From Rhizobiales bacterium UBA3584 (lineage in GTDB: Bacteria > Pseudomonadota > Alphaproteobacteria > Rhizobiales > Devosiaceae), in assembly GCA_002375765.1 (NCBI GenBank), contig DFMV01000017.1, forward strand, positions 27,012-91,011: DNA of 64,000 nt. The letters run 5' to 3'. The stretch's first letter is position 1, and each line of letters starts with the position of its first letter. This document shows, piece after piece, positions 18,080 through 26,798 of the stretch. A program made the position numbers and the translations under genes. The notes beneath the pieces are model-generated. The model was given only the letters and a program-made list of their open reading frames with translations. It was not told where the DNA came from and searched no databases.

Positions 18080-18119
18080 AAGACCTTCCAGATTGATTTA
18101 AGGTACATATAATACCCCT

Positions 18120-18136
18120 GGTTACCAAAGGGAACC
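18120..18136. promoter_or_regulatory. Candidate HxlR operator
   Basis: Inverted repeat GGTTACC-AAA-GGGAACC, about 40 bp upstream of the HxlR start, with AT-rich ACATATAAT just downstream that could be part of the promoter. Placement suggests autoregulation. The remaining 190 bp up to the carboxypeptidase start show no gene I can support. Confidence 0.4.
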
Positions 18137-18326
18137 CTTGGCCGGGTGCAAAAGGCCGGGCAAGAAATCTCCGCCATGGCAGGCGGGCATTGTTTGGCCA
18201 AATTTGCCCTGTTATGGATCAATCCGATCACCGGCGTGCGGCCAGAAAGCGTTGCGGACTTTTTCGGTTCGGCCGCACGACAAAGCAAAACCTTGGAGCT
18301 CCGGACCGATTCCATCGGGCCCGATC

Positions 18327-19493
18327 ATGCTCCAGCGAAACGATAACGGAGTGAGCGCGGTGCAGTCTGTCCGGCGATTGCTGTCCATTTGCCTTCTGGT
18401 TTTCGGTATTCTTGCCGCCACCGCCGTCAACGCTTTCGCGCTTCCTCAACTGCTCATCGACATGCGCACCAACGAGGTGCTGTACGAGAACGAAGCCGGT
18501 ATTCCCTGGCATCCCGCTTCGCTCACCAAGCTGATGACCGCGCTCATCGCCTTTGAGGCGATTGAAACCGGACAGGCAACGCTCTCCACCCCGGTCATCA
18601 CTTCAGCCAATGCTCTGTCGGTGGAGCCTTCCAGGCTGGGCCTGCCCGAAGGTACGGCAATCACGCTCGAGGACGCGCTCTATATGCTCGTCGTCAAATC
18701 GGCCAATGACATTGCCGTTGCCATAGGCGAAACCATCGCCGGCAGCGAACCGGCCTTTGTCGAGATGATGAACGCCCGCGCCGCGATCATGGGACTGAGC
18801 GGCACCCATTTCGTCAATCCCCACGGCCTGCACGACCCCGCCCAGGTCACCACCGCGCGCGACATCGCCATGATCGCGCTCACCATCAAGGCGCGCTTTC
18901 CCCAGTATGATGCGCTGTTTTCCACCCGCACCGTGGCGCTCGGCGATTCGCGGTCCCATTCCAACAACGAGCTTTTGACCGGCTTTGCCGGCACCGATGG
19001 CATGAAGACCGGCTATGTCTGCGCCTCCGGTCTCAACATCGTCGCCACGGTAACCCGCGGCGGACGCCAGTTGATGGCCATAACCTTGGGCGCCAGTTCC
19101 TCGCGCGAACGCGGGGAGATGACCGCCCAGATGCTGTTTTCCGGTTTTGCCGGCGGCTATCGCGGCACCGGTAAAACCGTCAACGCGGTCGTCAACCAAC
19201 CCGGACTTCTGCCCGTCGACATGCGCCCCGATATCTGCGGCGCCAACGCATCCCAATACTCCGAGCAACGCGCCGAGATCTTTTCTGCCGGGCTCGATGG
19301 CCAGATTTCCTATCTTAACGATACCATCGTTCCCCCCACCCATACCATTGCCACCCTTGGTCGGCTGGCCGATGTGCCCCTGCCCCGTCCAAGGCCCGGA
19401 ACGGCTGCCATGGCGGCCGACAGCCTGCCCGATCAGACCCTGTCGACAGGTTTTGGCGATTCCTCGATCGTCTCGCTGACCCCCGCTCCCTGA
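18327..19493 (+). CDS. D-alanyl-D-alanine carboxypeptidase (class A, DacA/DacC-like)
   Basis: Periplasmic peptidoglycan D,D-carboxypeptidase of the S11 family. From the ATG at 18327 the product is 388 residues with a hydrophobic signal segment (LLSICLLVFGILAATAVNAFA). In-frame GTG codons at 18351 and 18360 are alternative starts; GGAG at 18348 favours the latter. The three active-site motifs are present: SxxK (ASLTKL), SxN (KSANDIA) and KTG (GMKTGYVC). The C-terminal 100 or so residues are low-complexity Pro/Ala-rich and lack the clear amphipathic anchor of E. coli DacA. Confidence 0.92.
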   Translation: MLQRNDNGVSAVQSVRRLLSICLLVFGILAATAVNAFALPQLLIDMRTNEVLYENEAGIPWHPASLTKLMTALIAFEAIETGQATLSTPVITSANALSVEPSRLGLPEGTAITLEDALYMLVVKSANDIAVAIGETIAGSEPAFVEMMNARAAIMGLSGTHFVNPHGLHDPAQVTTARDIAMIALTIKARFPQYDALFSTRTVALGDSRSHSNNELLTGFAGTDGMKTGYVCASGLNIVATVTRGGRQLMAITLGASSSRERGEMTAQMLFSGFAGGYRGTGKTVNAVVNQPGLLPVDMRPDICGANASQYSEQRAEIFSAGLDGQISYLNDTIVPPTHTIATLGRLADVPLPRPRPGTAAMAADSLPDQTLSTGFGDSSIVSLTPAP

Positions 19494-19498
19494 CGCGA

Positions 19499-19732
19499 CT
19501 ACCCCGCGGCTGGCGACTTGGTCACCACATATCGAACGGCTGCGCCCTCTTGGCTGATATCCAGCGCCAGCCCCTGCTGCCGGCAATAGAGCGGTATGTC
19601 GATCCGTGCGACGGGATCGGTTGCAAGCACGGCGATCGTCTCCCCCGCCCCGACCCCGACCAACGCCTTTTCAAGCTTGAGCACCGGCAGCGGACATTTG
19701 AGCCCGCGCGCATCGACAACAGTATCACTCAC
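19499..19732 (-). CDS. TusA/SirA-like sulfurtransferase
   Basis: A 77-residue protein with the family signature DARGLKCPLPVLK; the cysteine (about residue 13) is the persulfide-carrying residue of TusA. The second half matches the fold (LATDPVARIDIPLYCRQQG) and carries an extra cysteine. TusA relays sulfur for tRNA thiolation and molybdopterin synthesis, but many stand-alone homologues have other sulfur-transfer roles. It stands alone, converging on the carboxypeptidase gene. Confidence 0.9.
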   Translation of the reverse strand: MSDTVVDARGLKCPLPVLKLEKALVGVGAGETIAVLATDPVARIDIPLYCRQQGLALDISQEGAAVRYVVTKSPAAG

Positions 19733-19858
19733 AACTTTACTCTCCCAAGGACGCTCAACAGGGGCAGAAAGACGACGGCCATAATAGGTAAATGCTTAAA
19801 GACAATATTTATTAAGGATTAATACTATAAGGTAAGTTCCTCTTGGCGGAGCAATACC

Positions 19859-20530
19859 ATGACACAGGGGAAAAACCTCGCGGCTCCAATGAGCCGCCCC
19901 CGAATGGACGATCGCCTGCGGCTCATGACCAATATGCCCGGGCGATATCACCTCGAAAAGTGGACGAGCGCAAACGGCAAGACACCCTATTTCGCGTGCC
20001 GCGTGCAACGCATTTCGCCAGTGACCATGTCCATGGCGGCACCGATCGGCGGTGCGGTTGGGGATTGGGTGACCGCCCATTTCGACGAATTCGGCGTCCT
20101 GCGCGGCCAGATCACCCGGCCCATGGGTTTTGGCTTTACCATGTCGCTCGATATGACCGATGAGGAACGCGAACGCCTCGCCTCCCACGTCCAATGGCTC
20201 GAAAAGCACAAGAACTACGAAGTTTCCGACAACCGCCGCTACCGGCGTATCACGCCCAAGGATCCCCAATCGACCATTATCCTGGCCGATGGCGTGATGA
20301 TCGATTGCTTCGTGATCGACATCTCGATGACCGGCGCCGCCATTTCCGCTGATCTCGACGTCACCATCGGCATGCCGATGGCTCTGGGAACAGTGGTCGG
20401 CCGCGTCGTGCGCTTGCTCGACCCCGGCTTTGCCATAGAATTTCTGACCCGAGTCGATTTCGACAGCCTCGAGAACAAGCTCATCTGTCCCCGGTCCGAA
20501 CTGCGCAAGCGGCTCATCGAGAACGCCTAG
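19859..20530 (+). CDS. PilZ domain protein
   Basis: A 223-residue cytoplasmic protein. The C-terminal half is a PilZ domain with the c-di-GMP-binding motif RRYRR (about residues 122-126) and the distal D-I-S-M-T-G motif (about 157-162), so nucleotide binding is likely. The N-terminal half has similar beta-rich character without the arginine motif and may be a degenerate second PilZ or YcgR-N-like domain. The gene is monocistronic. A GGDEF-EAL protein is encoded at 33655. Confidence 0.85.
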   Translation: MTQGKNLAAPMSRPRMDDRLRLMTNMPGRYHLEKWTSANGKTPYFACRVQRISPVTMSMAAPIGGAVGDWVTAHFDEFGVLRGQITRPMGFGFTMSLDMTDEERERLASHVQWLEKHKNYEVSDNRRYRRITPKDPQSTIILADGVMIDCFVIDISMTGAAISADLDVTIGMPMALGTVVGRVVRLLDPGFAIEFLTRVDFDSLENKLICPRSELRKRLIENA

Positions 20531-20573
20531 AGGCTTTCAGCGCTTCCGGTCGCTTCGTGTGTCGGGGGGGCCA

Positions 20574-21059
20574 CTATTGCCCCAGCAGCATCACCCAATG
20601 TGTGCCATAGGCCGAATTGGGATCATATACGGCGGCAAACCCGGCATGCCGCGCGTCGGCCAGCGCCAGAACGTCTGCGTCGGCCGGGCTGTTGCGCCAG
20701 CCCGAGAAGGTTTCCGCGAAATTGGTATAGCCGGCCGATAGCCGCATATTGGTTGCCCCTGCAGGGCGGGCCGGAGGGTTGCCCGTGCTCGCATATTGCG
20801 CCGCAACGGTCTGAGCCTGCGCATCGAGCGCCGGATCTGGGCTTAACGGAGCCACACCGCGCGTCGCGCGATACTGGTTGATGATCCCCAGCGCCGCCGA
20901 CCGGTCCATCTGCGCCCCCGGCGCGTTGATCTGGGCGACAAGGCCGGGCGCCAGCCCGCCGCCCGTCGAGGGAGCTCCCGAACAGGCGGCCAGCGCGCCC
21001 ATGCAGATCAATAGGAACGCAGCGGCACTCAGGCGGGCGGGAGCTATCTGTGGGGTCAT
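20574..21059 (-). CDS. CAP-domain (SCP-like) lipoprotein
   Basis: From the ATG at 21059 the product is 161 residues with a lipoprotein signal peptide ending LAACSG, so it should be anchored by its lipidated cysteine. The rest resembles the bacterial CAP/SCP domain: INQYRATRGVAPLSPDPALDAQAQ, then FAETFSGWRNSPA, and a C-terminal YGTHWVMLLGQ strand. Bacterial CAP proteins have no settled function. An upstream in-frame start would add a charged stretch before the signal peptide and was rejected. Confidence 0.88.
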   Translation of the reverse strand: MTPQIAPARLSAAAFLLICMGALAACSGAPSTGGGLAPGLVAQINAPGAQMDRSAALGIINQYRATRGVAPLSPDPALDAQAQTVAAQYASTGNPPARPAGATNMRLSAGYTNFAETFSGWRNSPADADVLALADARHAGFAAVYDPNSAYGTHWVMLLGQ

Positions 21060-21211
21060 GGGTTCGGCCTCTCTCGTCCGGGAAAACTCTCGCCCCCTCA
21101 AAGCGCAACAAAGCCGCGAAATTGCGGCGCATCCCTTACCGGTTCGTTAACCGCGCTCTCCGCCCAGAACCAAAACCCGTCTCCGCCGTTAACCATATGC
21201 CGGTTTGCCTG

Positions 21212-21237
21212 TGGCAATCGTTAACAAAACATTGCCA
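21212..21237. promoter_or_regulatory. Inverted repeat in the 270-bp intergenic region
   Basis: A perfect TGGCAAT / ATTGCCA pair separated by 12 bp lies between the CAP lipoprotein and the small gene at 21330. The spacer contains GTTAAC, and two further TTAACC words lie at about 21147 and 21189. It overlaps a second short palindrome, TGCCAACTGGCA (21233-21244). This looks like an operator, but no regulator is encoded beside it. The rest of 21060-21329 holds no supported gene. Confidence 0.35.
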
Positions 21238-21329
21238 ACTGGCATGGCGATTGCGACGTCTGGGGAAGAAGGGCACCGGGTGCGTGCCAGAACGGGACAC
21301 ATGTCCCACTTTGAAACGGAACCGCGCAA

Positions 21330-21587
21330 GTGGACACGAGCAAGCCAGAAAAACGGACGATTTCGGGACACCATCTCCCCGTCAGCCTCTCCGTTCCGCG
21401 CGCCCGGCCGTCCCTGGCCGGCTCAGCGCCCCCGGCCGCCTTCCTCGCCCAGCTGATCGAATCCGCCCGTGCCGGCACGCCGGCTTCGGCATCTCGGGAA
21501 ACCCAGGCCAGCCGGTTCTATCGCTCGGCCGAAACCAGCGATCTCAAGCGCATCCCCATGGGCTACCGCAAATCGGTCTCGGCCTGA
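21330..21587 (+). CDS. Small hypothetical protein
   Basis: An 85-residue protein from a GTG start. The middle reads PAAFLAQLIESARAG and the C-terminus ASRFYRSAETSDLKRIPMG, a layout shared by short conserved alphaproteobacterial proteins of unknown function (FLAQLIA core, then an aromatic/basic tail). It is Ser/Pro/Arg-rich, with no signal peptide or membrane helix. It converges on the membrane protein gene with 1 bp between the stops. I judge it real by the core motif and the tight fit, but no function can be given. Confidence 0.55.
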   Translation: MDTSKPEKRTISGHHLPVSLSVPRARPSLAGSAPPAAFLAQLIESARAGTPASASRETQASRFYRSAETSDLKRIPMGYRKSVSA

Positions 21588-21588
21588 T

Positions 21589-21993
21589 CTATTCGACGCC
21601 ACCGAACTGAACGTCCCGCGCCGCGGCGCGGATAGAAACGGTAAATCCGGCGATCACGTCGATAAGCGCCATCACCATCAGGACAAAAAACACCGACGTG
21701 GCCGCATAACCGACAAGCAGGAATTCCACGAGGCAGATGACGAACACGGCAGTAGAGAGCATGTGATCGACCACCGATGCATTGCCGAACCGCGTCGATT
21801 TGAGGATTTCGCCAAACAACAGCAGCAGCGAGACGAGAACGAAAACGTCTCCAACGCTCAGCACCCACACGCCACCCGAAACCATCGAAATCGTGGTCAG
21901 TGGCGACATCCAGGCAGCACCGTCGGCAAAACCGAACAGCGCCATTAGATTGTAAACGATCAAAGGCAGGGCCAGAAGCGGCGGCACGAACAT
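21589..21993 (-). CDS. Small four-helix membrane protein
   Basis: About 134 residues from the ATG at 21993; the longer frame adds ten polar residues. Four hydrophobic segments are evident (PPLLALPLIVYNLMALFGF; SGGVWVLSVGDVFVLVSLLLLF; TAVFVICLVEFLLVGY; SVFFVLMVMALIDVIAGFTVSI). Charged residues are few and the C-terminus ends GGVE. It resembles conserved alphaproteobacterial inner-membrane proteins without assigned function. It lies downstream of the fumC terminator, in the same direction. Confidence 0.75.
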   Translation of the reverse strand: MFVPPLLALPLIVYNLMALFGFADGAAWMSPLTTISMVSGGVWVLSVGDVFVLVSLLLLFGEILKSTRFGNASVVDHMLSTAVFVICLVEFLLVGYAATSVFFVLMVMALIDVIAGFTVSIRAAARDVQFGGVE

Positions 21994-22060
21994 TGATGGG
22001 TTCCGTCCAATGGGAGGTCTCATGACCGCGACCCTGCCTCAAAACCCCCGATTTGACCAG

Positions 22061-22085
22061 AAAAAAGGCCGGTCATTGACCGGCC
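22061..22085 (-). terminator. Intrinsic terminator of fumC
   Basis: Perfect 9-bp inverted repeat GGCCGGTCA-T-TGACCGGCC (22067-22085), followed on the minus strand by six T residues (A-run 22061-22066), 10 bp after the fumC stop. The single-base loop means the top two or three pairs will open to form a normal loop. Confidence 0.9.
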
Positions 22086-22095
22086 CTCTCGTCTC

Positions 22096-23496
22096 TTATT
22101 TCTTGACCGAAATCGGCCCAACCATCTGTTCGGGCCGCACCTCGGCATCGAACTCTTCGCCGGTCAAAAGCCCCAGCGCGATAGCCTCCTCGCGCAAGGT
22201 CGTGCCGTTCTTGTGCGCCGTCTTGGCGATCTTGGCGGCGTTGTCGTAACCGATCTTGCGGTTGAGCGCGGTTACCAGCATCAGCGAATTGTTCAAATGC
22301 TCGTTGATCTTCTTGCGGTCCGGCTCGATCCCGATGGCGCAATTGTCGTTGAACGATTTGGCCGCATCGGCCAGAAGCCGCACCGACTGGATGAAGTTGA
22401 AAGCGATGACCGGCTTATAGACATTGAGCTCGAAATTGCCCTGGCTCGCCGCAAACCCGATGGTCGCGTCGTTGCCCATGACCTGCGCCACGACCATGGT
22501 CATGGCCTCCGATTGGGTCGGGTTGACCTTGCCCGGCATGATCGAGGAGCCGGGCTCGTTTTCCGGAATGGTGATTTCGCCCAGCCCCGAGCGCGGCCCC
22601 GAGGCCAGCCAGCGCACGTCATTGGCGATCTTCATGAACGCAACGGCAAGTTGCTTTAATGCCCCCGAAGCGCCAACGAACGCATCATGCCCGGCCAGAA
22701 CCGCAAACTTGTTCGGCGCGGTCACAAATTCATGCCCCGAAAGGCTCGAGATTTCCTCGGCCACCATGCGCGCATAGTCGGGATGGGTGTTAAGCCCGGT
22801 CCCGACCGCCGTCCCGCCCAGCGCCAGTTCACGCAATTGCGGGAGCGTCGCTTCAATCGCTTTGAGCGCCAGATCGATCTGGGCCACCCAGCCCGAAATC
22901 TCCTGGCCCAGCGTCAGAGGCGTCGCATCCTGAAGATGGGTGCGGCCGATCTTGACCACATCCATGAACTCTTCGGACTTTTTGGCCAGCGTGTCGCGCA
23001 ACAGCTTGACCTTGGCAAACAGCATGTCCTCGACAATCGTCACCGCCGCGATATGCATGGCGGTGGGATAGGTGTCGTTGGAGCTTTGACTCATATTGAC
23101 GTGGTCATTGGGGTGCACGGGCTTCTTGCTGCCCATCTCCCCACCGGCCATTTCGATGGCGCGGTTGGAAATCACCTCGTTGACGTTCATGTTCGACTGG
23201 GTACCCGACCCGGTCTGCCATACCACCAGCGGGAAATGATCGTCGAGCTTGCCCGCGATCACCTCATCGGCCGCCGCCACCACCAGATCGCGGGTCGCTT
23301 CGTCCATGAGCCCGAGCTTGGTATTGGTGACCGCCGCGGCCTTTTTCAGAATTCCGAAGGCATGGACGATTTCGAGCGGCATCTTTTCGCCGCCAATATC
23401 GAAATTCATCAGCGAGCGCGCGGTCTGGGCCCCGTAATATTTCTCATTTGGAACCTCGATCGGGCCCATCGAGTCGGTTTCGGTCCGCGTGCTCAT
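22096..23496 (-). CDS. fumC: Fumarate hydratase, class II
   Basis: TCA-cycle enzyme converting fumarate to L-malate; homotetrameric and iron-independent. The 466-residue product starts at the ATG at 23496, matching the E. coli FumC N-terminus; the in-frame ATG 20 codons earlier lies over the rpmF terminator. The signature [13 protein letters not shown], the GTAVGTGLN and [11 protein letters not shown] motifs and the active-site His in [10 protein letters not shown] are all present. It is flanked by its own terminator. Confidence 0.97.
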   Translation of the reverse strand: MSTRTETDSMGPIEVPNEKYYGAQTARSLMNFDIGGEKMPLEIVHAFGILKKAAAVTNTKLGLMDEATRDLVVAAADEVIAGKLDDHFPLVVWQTGSGTQSNMNVNEVISNRAIEMAGGEMGSKKPVHPNDHVNMSQSSNDTYPTAMHIAAVTIVEDMLFAKVKLLRDTLAKKSEEFMDVVKIGRTHLQDATPLTLGQEISGWVAQIDLALKAIEATLPQLRELALGGTAVGTGLNTHPDYARMVAEEISSLSGHEFVTAPNKFAVLAGHDAFVGASGALKQLAVAFMKIANDVRWLASGPRSGLGEITIPENEPGSSIMPGKVNPTQSEAMTMVVAQVMGNDATIGFAASQGNFELNVYKPVIAFNFIQSVRLLADAAKSFNDNCAIGIEPDRKKINEHLNNSLMLVTALNRKIGYDNAAKIAKTAHKNGTTLREEAIALGLLTGEEFDAEVRPEQMVGPISVKK

Positions 23497-23530
23497 CTGA
23501 AATCCTCCGGGGATAAGTCTGGAATTGGCC

Positions 23531-23565
23531 AAGAAAAAAGCCAGCCCCTTTTTCAAGGACTGGCC
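23531..23565 (-). terminator. Intrinsic terminator of rpmF
   Basis: On the minus strand, GCCAGTCC pairs with GGGCTGGC (one G-T pair) around a loop containing an AAAAAG stretch, then runs into TTTTTTCTT. It lies between the rpmF stop at 23628 and the fumC start, isolating the two genes. Confidence 0.8.
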
Positions 23566-23627
23566 GTAATCTGGACGGGCATGCCCGTCAATGGCGCTTT
23601 GGTCTAAGCGTCATACCCTCTGGGCAA

Positions 23628-23810
23628 TCAGTTGCCCTTGGGCTCGAGAATCTGACGGCCGCGATACATGCCGGACTTCAGGTCCACATGGTGCGGACGG
23701 CGAAGCTCGCCGCTGTCCTTGTCTTCAACATAAGCTGCGCCTTTAAGCGCATCGGCCGAACGGCGGAACCCGCGCTTCATCGGCGTCGTCTTCCTTTTGG
23801 GGACTGCCAT
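23628..23810 (-). CDS. rpmF: 50S ribosomal protein L32
   Basis: A 60-residue basic protein beginning [20 protein letters not shown], the standard L32 N-terminus of alphaproteobacteria, with [16 protein letters not shown] near the C-terminus. As usual in this class, the zinc-binding cysteines found in some other L32 proteins are absent. It is transcribed after mtgA in the same direction, a common alphaproteobacterial neighbourhood. Confidence 0.98.
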   Translation of the reverse strand: MAVPKRKTTPMKRGFRRSADALKGAAYVEDKDSGELRRPHHVDLKSGMYRGRQILEPKGN

Positions 23811-23966
23811 TTGACTACTCCATTTTCATGCTGCGCACCCTGCCCAGGCAATAGAACCCTGCCGCGCCGGCCACGCCAAAACCGTTTTACCCTATCGGGA
23901 TCGTGGCGCTCTATACAGGATCACCGGGGCCTTGGCTAGTCCGCCGATCACGAAAATCGTATGCGC

Positions 23967-24680
23967 TCATAGCGCAGGTGCCCCCTCGAAAAGACAATTG
24001 GCGTGCGATGAAAACCGCTGCGCCCGCCCCTCGACGATTCCCGCCACCGCCAACAGCCCGTTGGTTGGGTTTCCGGGGCGCCGCACATGCGGATTGGGCA
24101 GCGTCACGGTCATCAGCGCCGCCCGCCGCCAGGTGAAGCTCTCAGCGCTCGTCCCGAACGCCGCCTGCGCGCCCGCCTCCACCCCGAACTGCCCGTCAGG
24201 GCCCCATTCGGCAATGTTGAGATAGATCTCCATGATCCGCCGCTTGGGCAACACAAGATCGATATAGATGGCCAGCGGCACCTCGAGCGCCTTGCGCACC
24301 ACCGAGCGCGAATTGGTCAGAAACAGGTTCCGCGCCACCTGCATGGTGATGGTGGACGCCCCACGTGCCTCGCGCCCGGCCAGAAAATTGTCGATCTCGG
24401 CCTGCAGCGCTGCAACATCGATCCCATGATGGGTGCAGAATTGCCCGTCTTCTGAAAGCACCACCGCCGTCTTGAGCCGGTCGGAAATTTCATCGAGATC
24501 GCGCCATATGCGCGTTACGGGCTGGCCGGTGACATATCGCCCGATCATCAGTGTCGAGACCGGCGGCACCACCCAATAGAGCGGCACCAGCACCAGTGGA
24601 ATGGCCACCAGCGCTGCGGCCAGCATCAGCGGGACCGCTACCCAGAATTTCCAGCCCCGCTTTTTCCGCCGTCCGGCCAC
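23967..24680 (-). CDS. mtgA: Monofunctional biosynthetic peptidoglycan transglycosylase
   Basis: Polymerises lipid II into glycan strands at the inner membrane. The 237-residue product has a single N-terminal membrane helix (about 15-42) and a GT51 domain with the catalytic motif SEDGQFCTHHGID, then GASTITMQVARNLFL and KRRIMEIYLNIAEWG. There is no transpeptidase domain. It is divergent from the polyprenyl synthase gene, and the 156-bp gap to rpmF shows no other gene. Confidence 0.96.
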   Translation of the reverse strand: MAGRRKKRGWKFWVAVPLMLAAALVAIPLVLVPLYWVVPPVSTLMIGRYVTGQPVTRIWRDLDEISDRLKTAVVLSEDGQFCTHHGIDVAALQAEIDNFLAGREARGASTITMQVARNLFLTNSRSVVRKALEVPLAIYIDLVLPKRRIMEIYLNIAEWGPDGQFGVEAGAQAAFGTSAESFTWRRAALMTVTLPNPHVRRPGNPTNGLLAVAGIVEGRAQRFSSHANCLFEGAPAL

Positions 24681-24752
24681 TATCGTCTCGTGGGTTCAAT
24701 CGCAAATGAGCGCGCTTGTAGAATGGACAGGGAGGCTTTAGCAAATCTTGCC

Positions 24753-25643
24753 ATGACCGAAGATCAATTCGATTCTCAGCTCGCCGACTGCGCCATCGAA
24801 ACCGAAGTGTTTCTGGCCGCCCACCTTGCAACGCTCGACGCCCCCGAGCACCTTTTGGCCGCCATGGCCCATGGCGCGCTCGATGGTGGCAAGCGACTGC
24901 GCCCTTTCCTCGTGCGTCTGTCCGCATCGCTGTTCGCCGTACCGCACGAAAAGAGCCTCGCTGCGGGCGCTGCGCTCGAAATGATCCATTGCTATTCCCT
25001 CGTCCATGACGATCTGCCCGACATGGACAATGACGAGCTGCGTCGCGGCAAACCCACGGTCTGGAAAGCCTTCGACCCCGCATTGGCCATCCTGGCCGGC
25101 GACGCGCTTTTGACCGAAGCCTTCGCGCTCCTGTCCGATCCCCGCACCCATCCCGATCCCGCCATCCGCGCCGAGCTGGTTCTGACCCTCGCCCATGCCG
25201 CCGGCCCCGCCGGCATGGTGGGCGGACAGGTCCTCGATATCGAAGGCGAAACAAGCCCGCTCGACGAAGAAGCGATTTTCACGATGCAGGCCAGAAAGAC
25301 CGGCGCCCTGATCCGGGCTGGGGTTGAAATGGGCGCCATTCTGGGCGGCGCCTCCCCCGCCCAGCGATCCGGGCTGACCCGCTTCGGCACCGCCGCCGGG
25401 CTCGCCTTCCAGATCGCCGATGACATCCTCGACGTCACCGCCACCTCCCACGCTCTGGGCAAGACCGCCGGAAAGGATGTGGCACAGAACAAGTCCACAA
25501 TCGTCGCCCGCAAGGGCCTGGACGCCGCCCGTCAGGTCCTCGATGGCGCCGTGGCAAACGGCATCGACGCCCTCCTCCCATTCGGCCCCAGCGCCGATCC
25601 CCTGCGTGCCCTGATCCGCCATTTCGCCGCGCGGCAAAGCTAA
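24753..25643 (+). CDS. ispA: Polyprenyl (farnesyl/geranylgeranyl) diphosphate synthase
   Basis: Isoprenoid chain-elongation enzyme. Both aspartate-rich motifs are present: HDDLPDMDND (first, with the two-residue insertion typical of bacterial IspA) and ADDILD (second), with the GGKRLRPFL substrate loop. From the ATG at 24753 the protein is 296 residues, the length of E. coli IspA; ATGs at 24690 and 24723 would add non-conserved residues. Tyr and Ser upstream of the first motif fit a C15-forming enzyme, but C20 cannot be excluded. ispG at 27265 feeds the same pathway. Confidence 0.92.
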   Translation: MTEDQFDSQLADCAIETEVFLAAHLATLDAPEHLLAAMAHGALDGGKRLRPFLVRLSASLFAVPHEKSLAAGAALEMIHCYSLVHDDLPDMDNDELRRGKPTVWKAFDPALAILAGDALLTEAFALLSDPRTHPDPAIRAELVLTLAHAAGPAGMVGGQVLDIEGETSPLDEEAIFTMQARKTGALIRAGVEMGAILGGASPAQRSGLTRFGTAAGLAFQIADDILDVTATSHALGKTAGKDVAQNKSTIVARKGLDAARQVLDGAVANGIDALLPFGPSADPLRALIRHFAARQS

Positions 25644-25651
25644 ATACGGCT

Positions 25652-26011
25652 CTAACGCTTCGTCGCCTTGGGCTTGAGGGCCGACGCATGGGCGTAGCTC
25701 CTTGCAAACCAGGCGCGCAGCGTATCCGGCTGGGCAAGGAGGGCGTGAGGCACCGCACCATATTCCTTCATGAAATGACCCGGCACGCCCTCGAACAACG
25801 TCGTCTCGAACGCCTCGAGAAATTTGGCAAGGTCGGCCTTCCCAAGCCGCAGTCCAATGACATTGGCCTGGGAGACAGACGCGTACATATTGCCATTGAT
25901 CGAGACATAGGGCATCTGCGCGCCCTTGCGCACAACGCCCGGCACGCCCGCGATCATTGCATCGGACGCGGCCACCACTTGGGGATCGGGAGTATGGTCG
26001 GGCATTGCCAT
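25652..26011 (-). CDS. TfoX_N-like small protein
   Basis: A 119-residue cytoplasmic protein. The core VRKGAQMPYVSINGNMYASV, then GLRLGKADLAKFLE, then HFMKEYGAVPHALL and a KPKATKR tail matches a conserved stand-alone family usually grouped with TfoX/Sxy N-terminal domains. Its function is not known; the competence role of TfoX should not be transferred. It converges on ispA with 8 bp between the stops. Confidence 0.75.
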   Translation of the reverse strand: MAMPDHTPDPQVVAASDAMIAGVPGVVRKGAQMPYVSINGNMYASVSQANVIGLRLGKADLAKFLEAFETTLFEGVPGHFMKEYGAVPHALLAQPDTLRAWFARSYAHASALKPKATKR

Positions 26012-26148
26012 GACCGGCAGCCTAGCACATCCGGTTTTGAGGCAACCAGCACCCCCCCGCGGTCGATGGCGAAGGCTCTAGGCTGAACCGGCATTCAGGC
26101 ACTTTTGGTTGGCGCCACACCGGATTGTGGGATTGGAGCAGGATCAGA

Positions 26149-26169
26149 AATCGATCCGGTGGATCGATT
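26149..26169. repeat. Perfect short palindrome in intergenic region
   Basis: AATCGATCC-GGT-GGATCGATT, a 9-bp perfect inverted repeat with a 3-nt loop, lies in the 316-bp gene-free stretch 26012-26327. It is 90 bp from the REP-like hairpin at 26237 and near TGGAATGACAGGG (about 26189), which resembles the inverse outer edge of the same repeat family. The stretch is best read as a composite of short palindromic repeats; I see no gene in it. Confidence 0.6.
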
Positions 26170-26236
26170 GCCCTGCGGAGCATTCTGGAATGACAGGGTG
26201 AGTTTGAGGCAACGCCGTCTTCATACCCACCTCCTT

Positions 26237-26266
26237 GTCACCCCGGGACTTGTTCCCGGGGTCCAG
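26237..26266. repeat. REP-like palindromic element, copy 1
   Basis: TGTC-ACCCCGGGA-CTTGT-TCCCGGGGT-CCA: 9-bp arms (26240-26248 and 26254-26262) around a 5-nt loop, with short conserved flanks. A second copy at 38015-38043 has the same architecture, and differences in its arms preserve pairing. Palindromes of this shape are dispersed in many alphaproteobacterial genomes. Confidence 0.8.
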
Positions 26267-26327
26267 CAGCATTTCAACAATCGACAAGCGGTTCTTTTTG
26301 GCACCGACGGTTGAATGTCGATCGGTC

Positions 26328-26798
26328 CTACAGCCGCTTTTCCATCGCGATCCCGAAAGGCGGCCGCTGCTCGGGCAACAGATCGCGCTCGCGATAACCT
26401 CTCGCCTCGTAAAACCGGCGCGCCGTAATCGTGCTGACAAGATTGGCCACCGGAACGCCCCGCCCCCGCAACATCTCTTCGAGATGAACCATCATCGCCC
26501 CCGATACGCCCATGAACCGGCTCTCGGGATGCACATAGTTGAGGACGATCCCCTCCCCGTCCCGAACCCCTCCGGCACTGACCATCCGGCCGTTGGCGAA
26601 AGCCACAAAAATCGTATTGAACGGATCGTCGATCCACTTCACAAAATGTTCCGGCGTCTTGTTGGAAAGCCAGTGCTCCAGCCGCTCGGCATCATTGCCA
26701 TGGTCGGGCACGCAAAGCTCGACAATCGAGCGCCGCAGAAGCGCGGCCGCCTCTTTAGCGTCCCCCGCCAGTGCCGGGCGAATGGAAATCGCGCTCAT
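26328..26798 (-). CDS. GNAT family N-acetyltransferase
   Basis: A 156-residue GNAT protein: N-terminal ISIRPALAGDAKEAAALLRRS, a central beta-strand segment with MVSAGGVRDGEGIVLNYVHP, and the C-terminal RRFYEARGYRERDLLPEQ motif. The acetyl-CoA loop is degenerate (MGVSGAMMVHLEE instead of Q/RxxGxG/A), seen in some active relatives. It overlaps the preceding acetyltransferase gene by 4 bp and ends the ispG operon. Substrate unknown. Confidence 0.82.
   Translation of the reverse strand: MSAISIRPALAGDAKEAAALLRRSIVELCVPDHGNDAERLEHWLSNKTPEHFVKWIDDPFNTIFVAFANGRMVSAGGVRDGEGIVLNYVHPESRFMGVSGAMMVHLEEMLRGRGVPVANLVSTITARRFYEARGYRERDLLPEQRPPFGIAMEKRL

Noticed and set aside
18138..18326. N-terminal extension of the D,D-carboxypeptidase or a small gene in the upstream gap
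   Set aside because: The extension would put a polar stretch before the signal peptide and crosses from the HxlR control region; the short frames there resemble no family.
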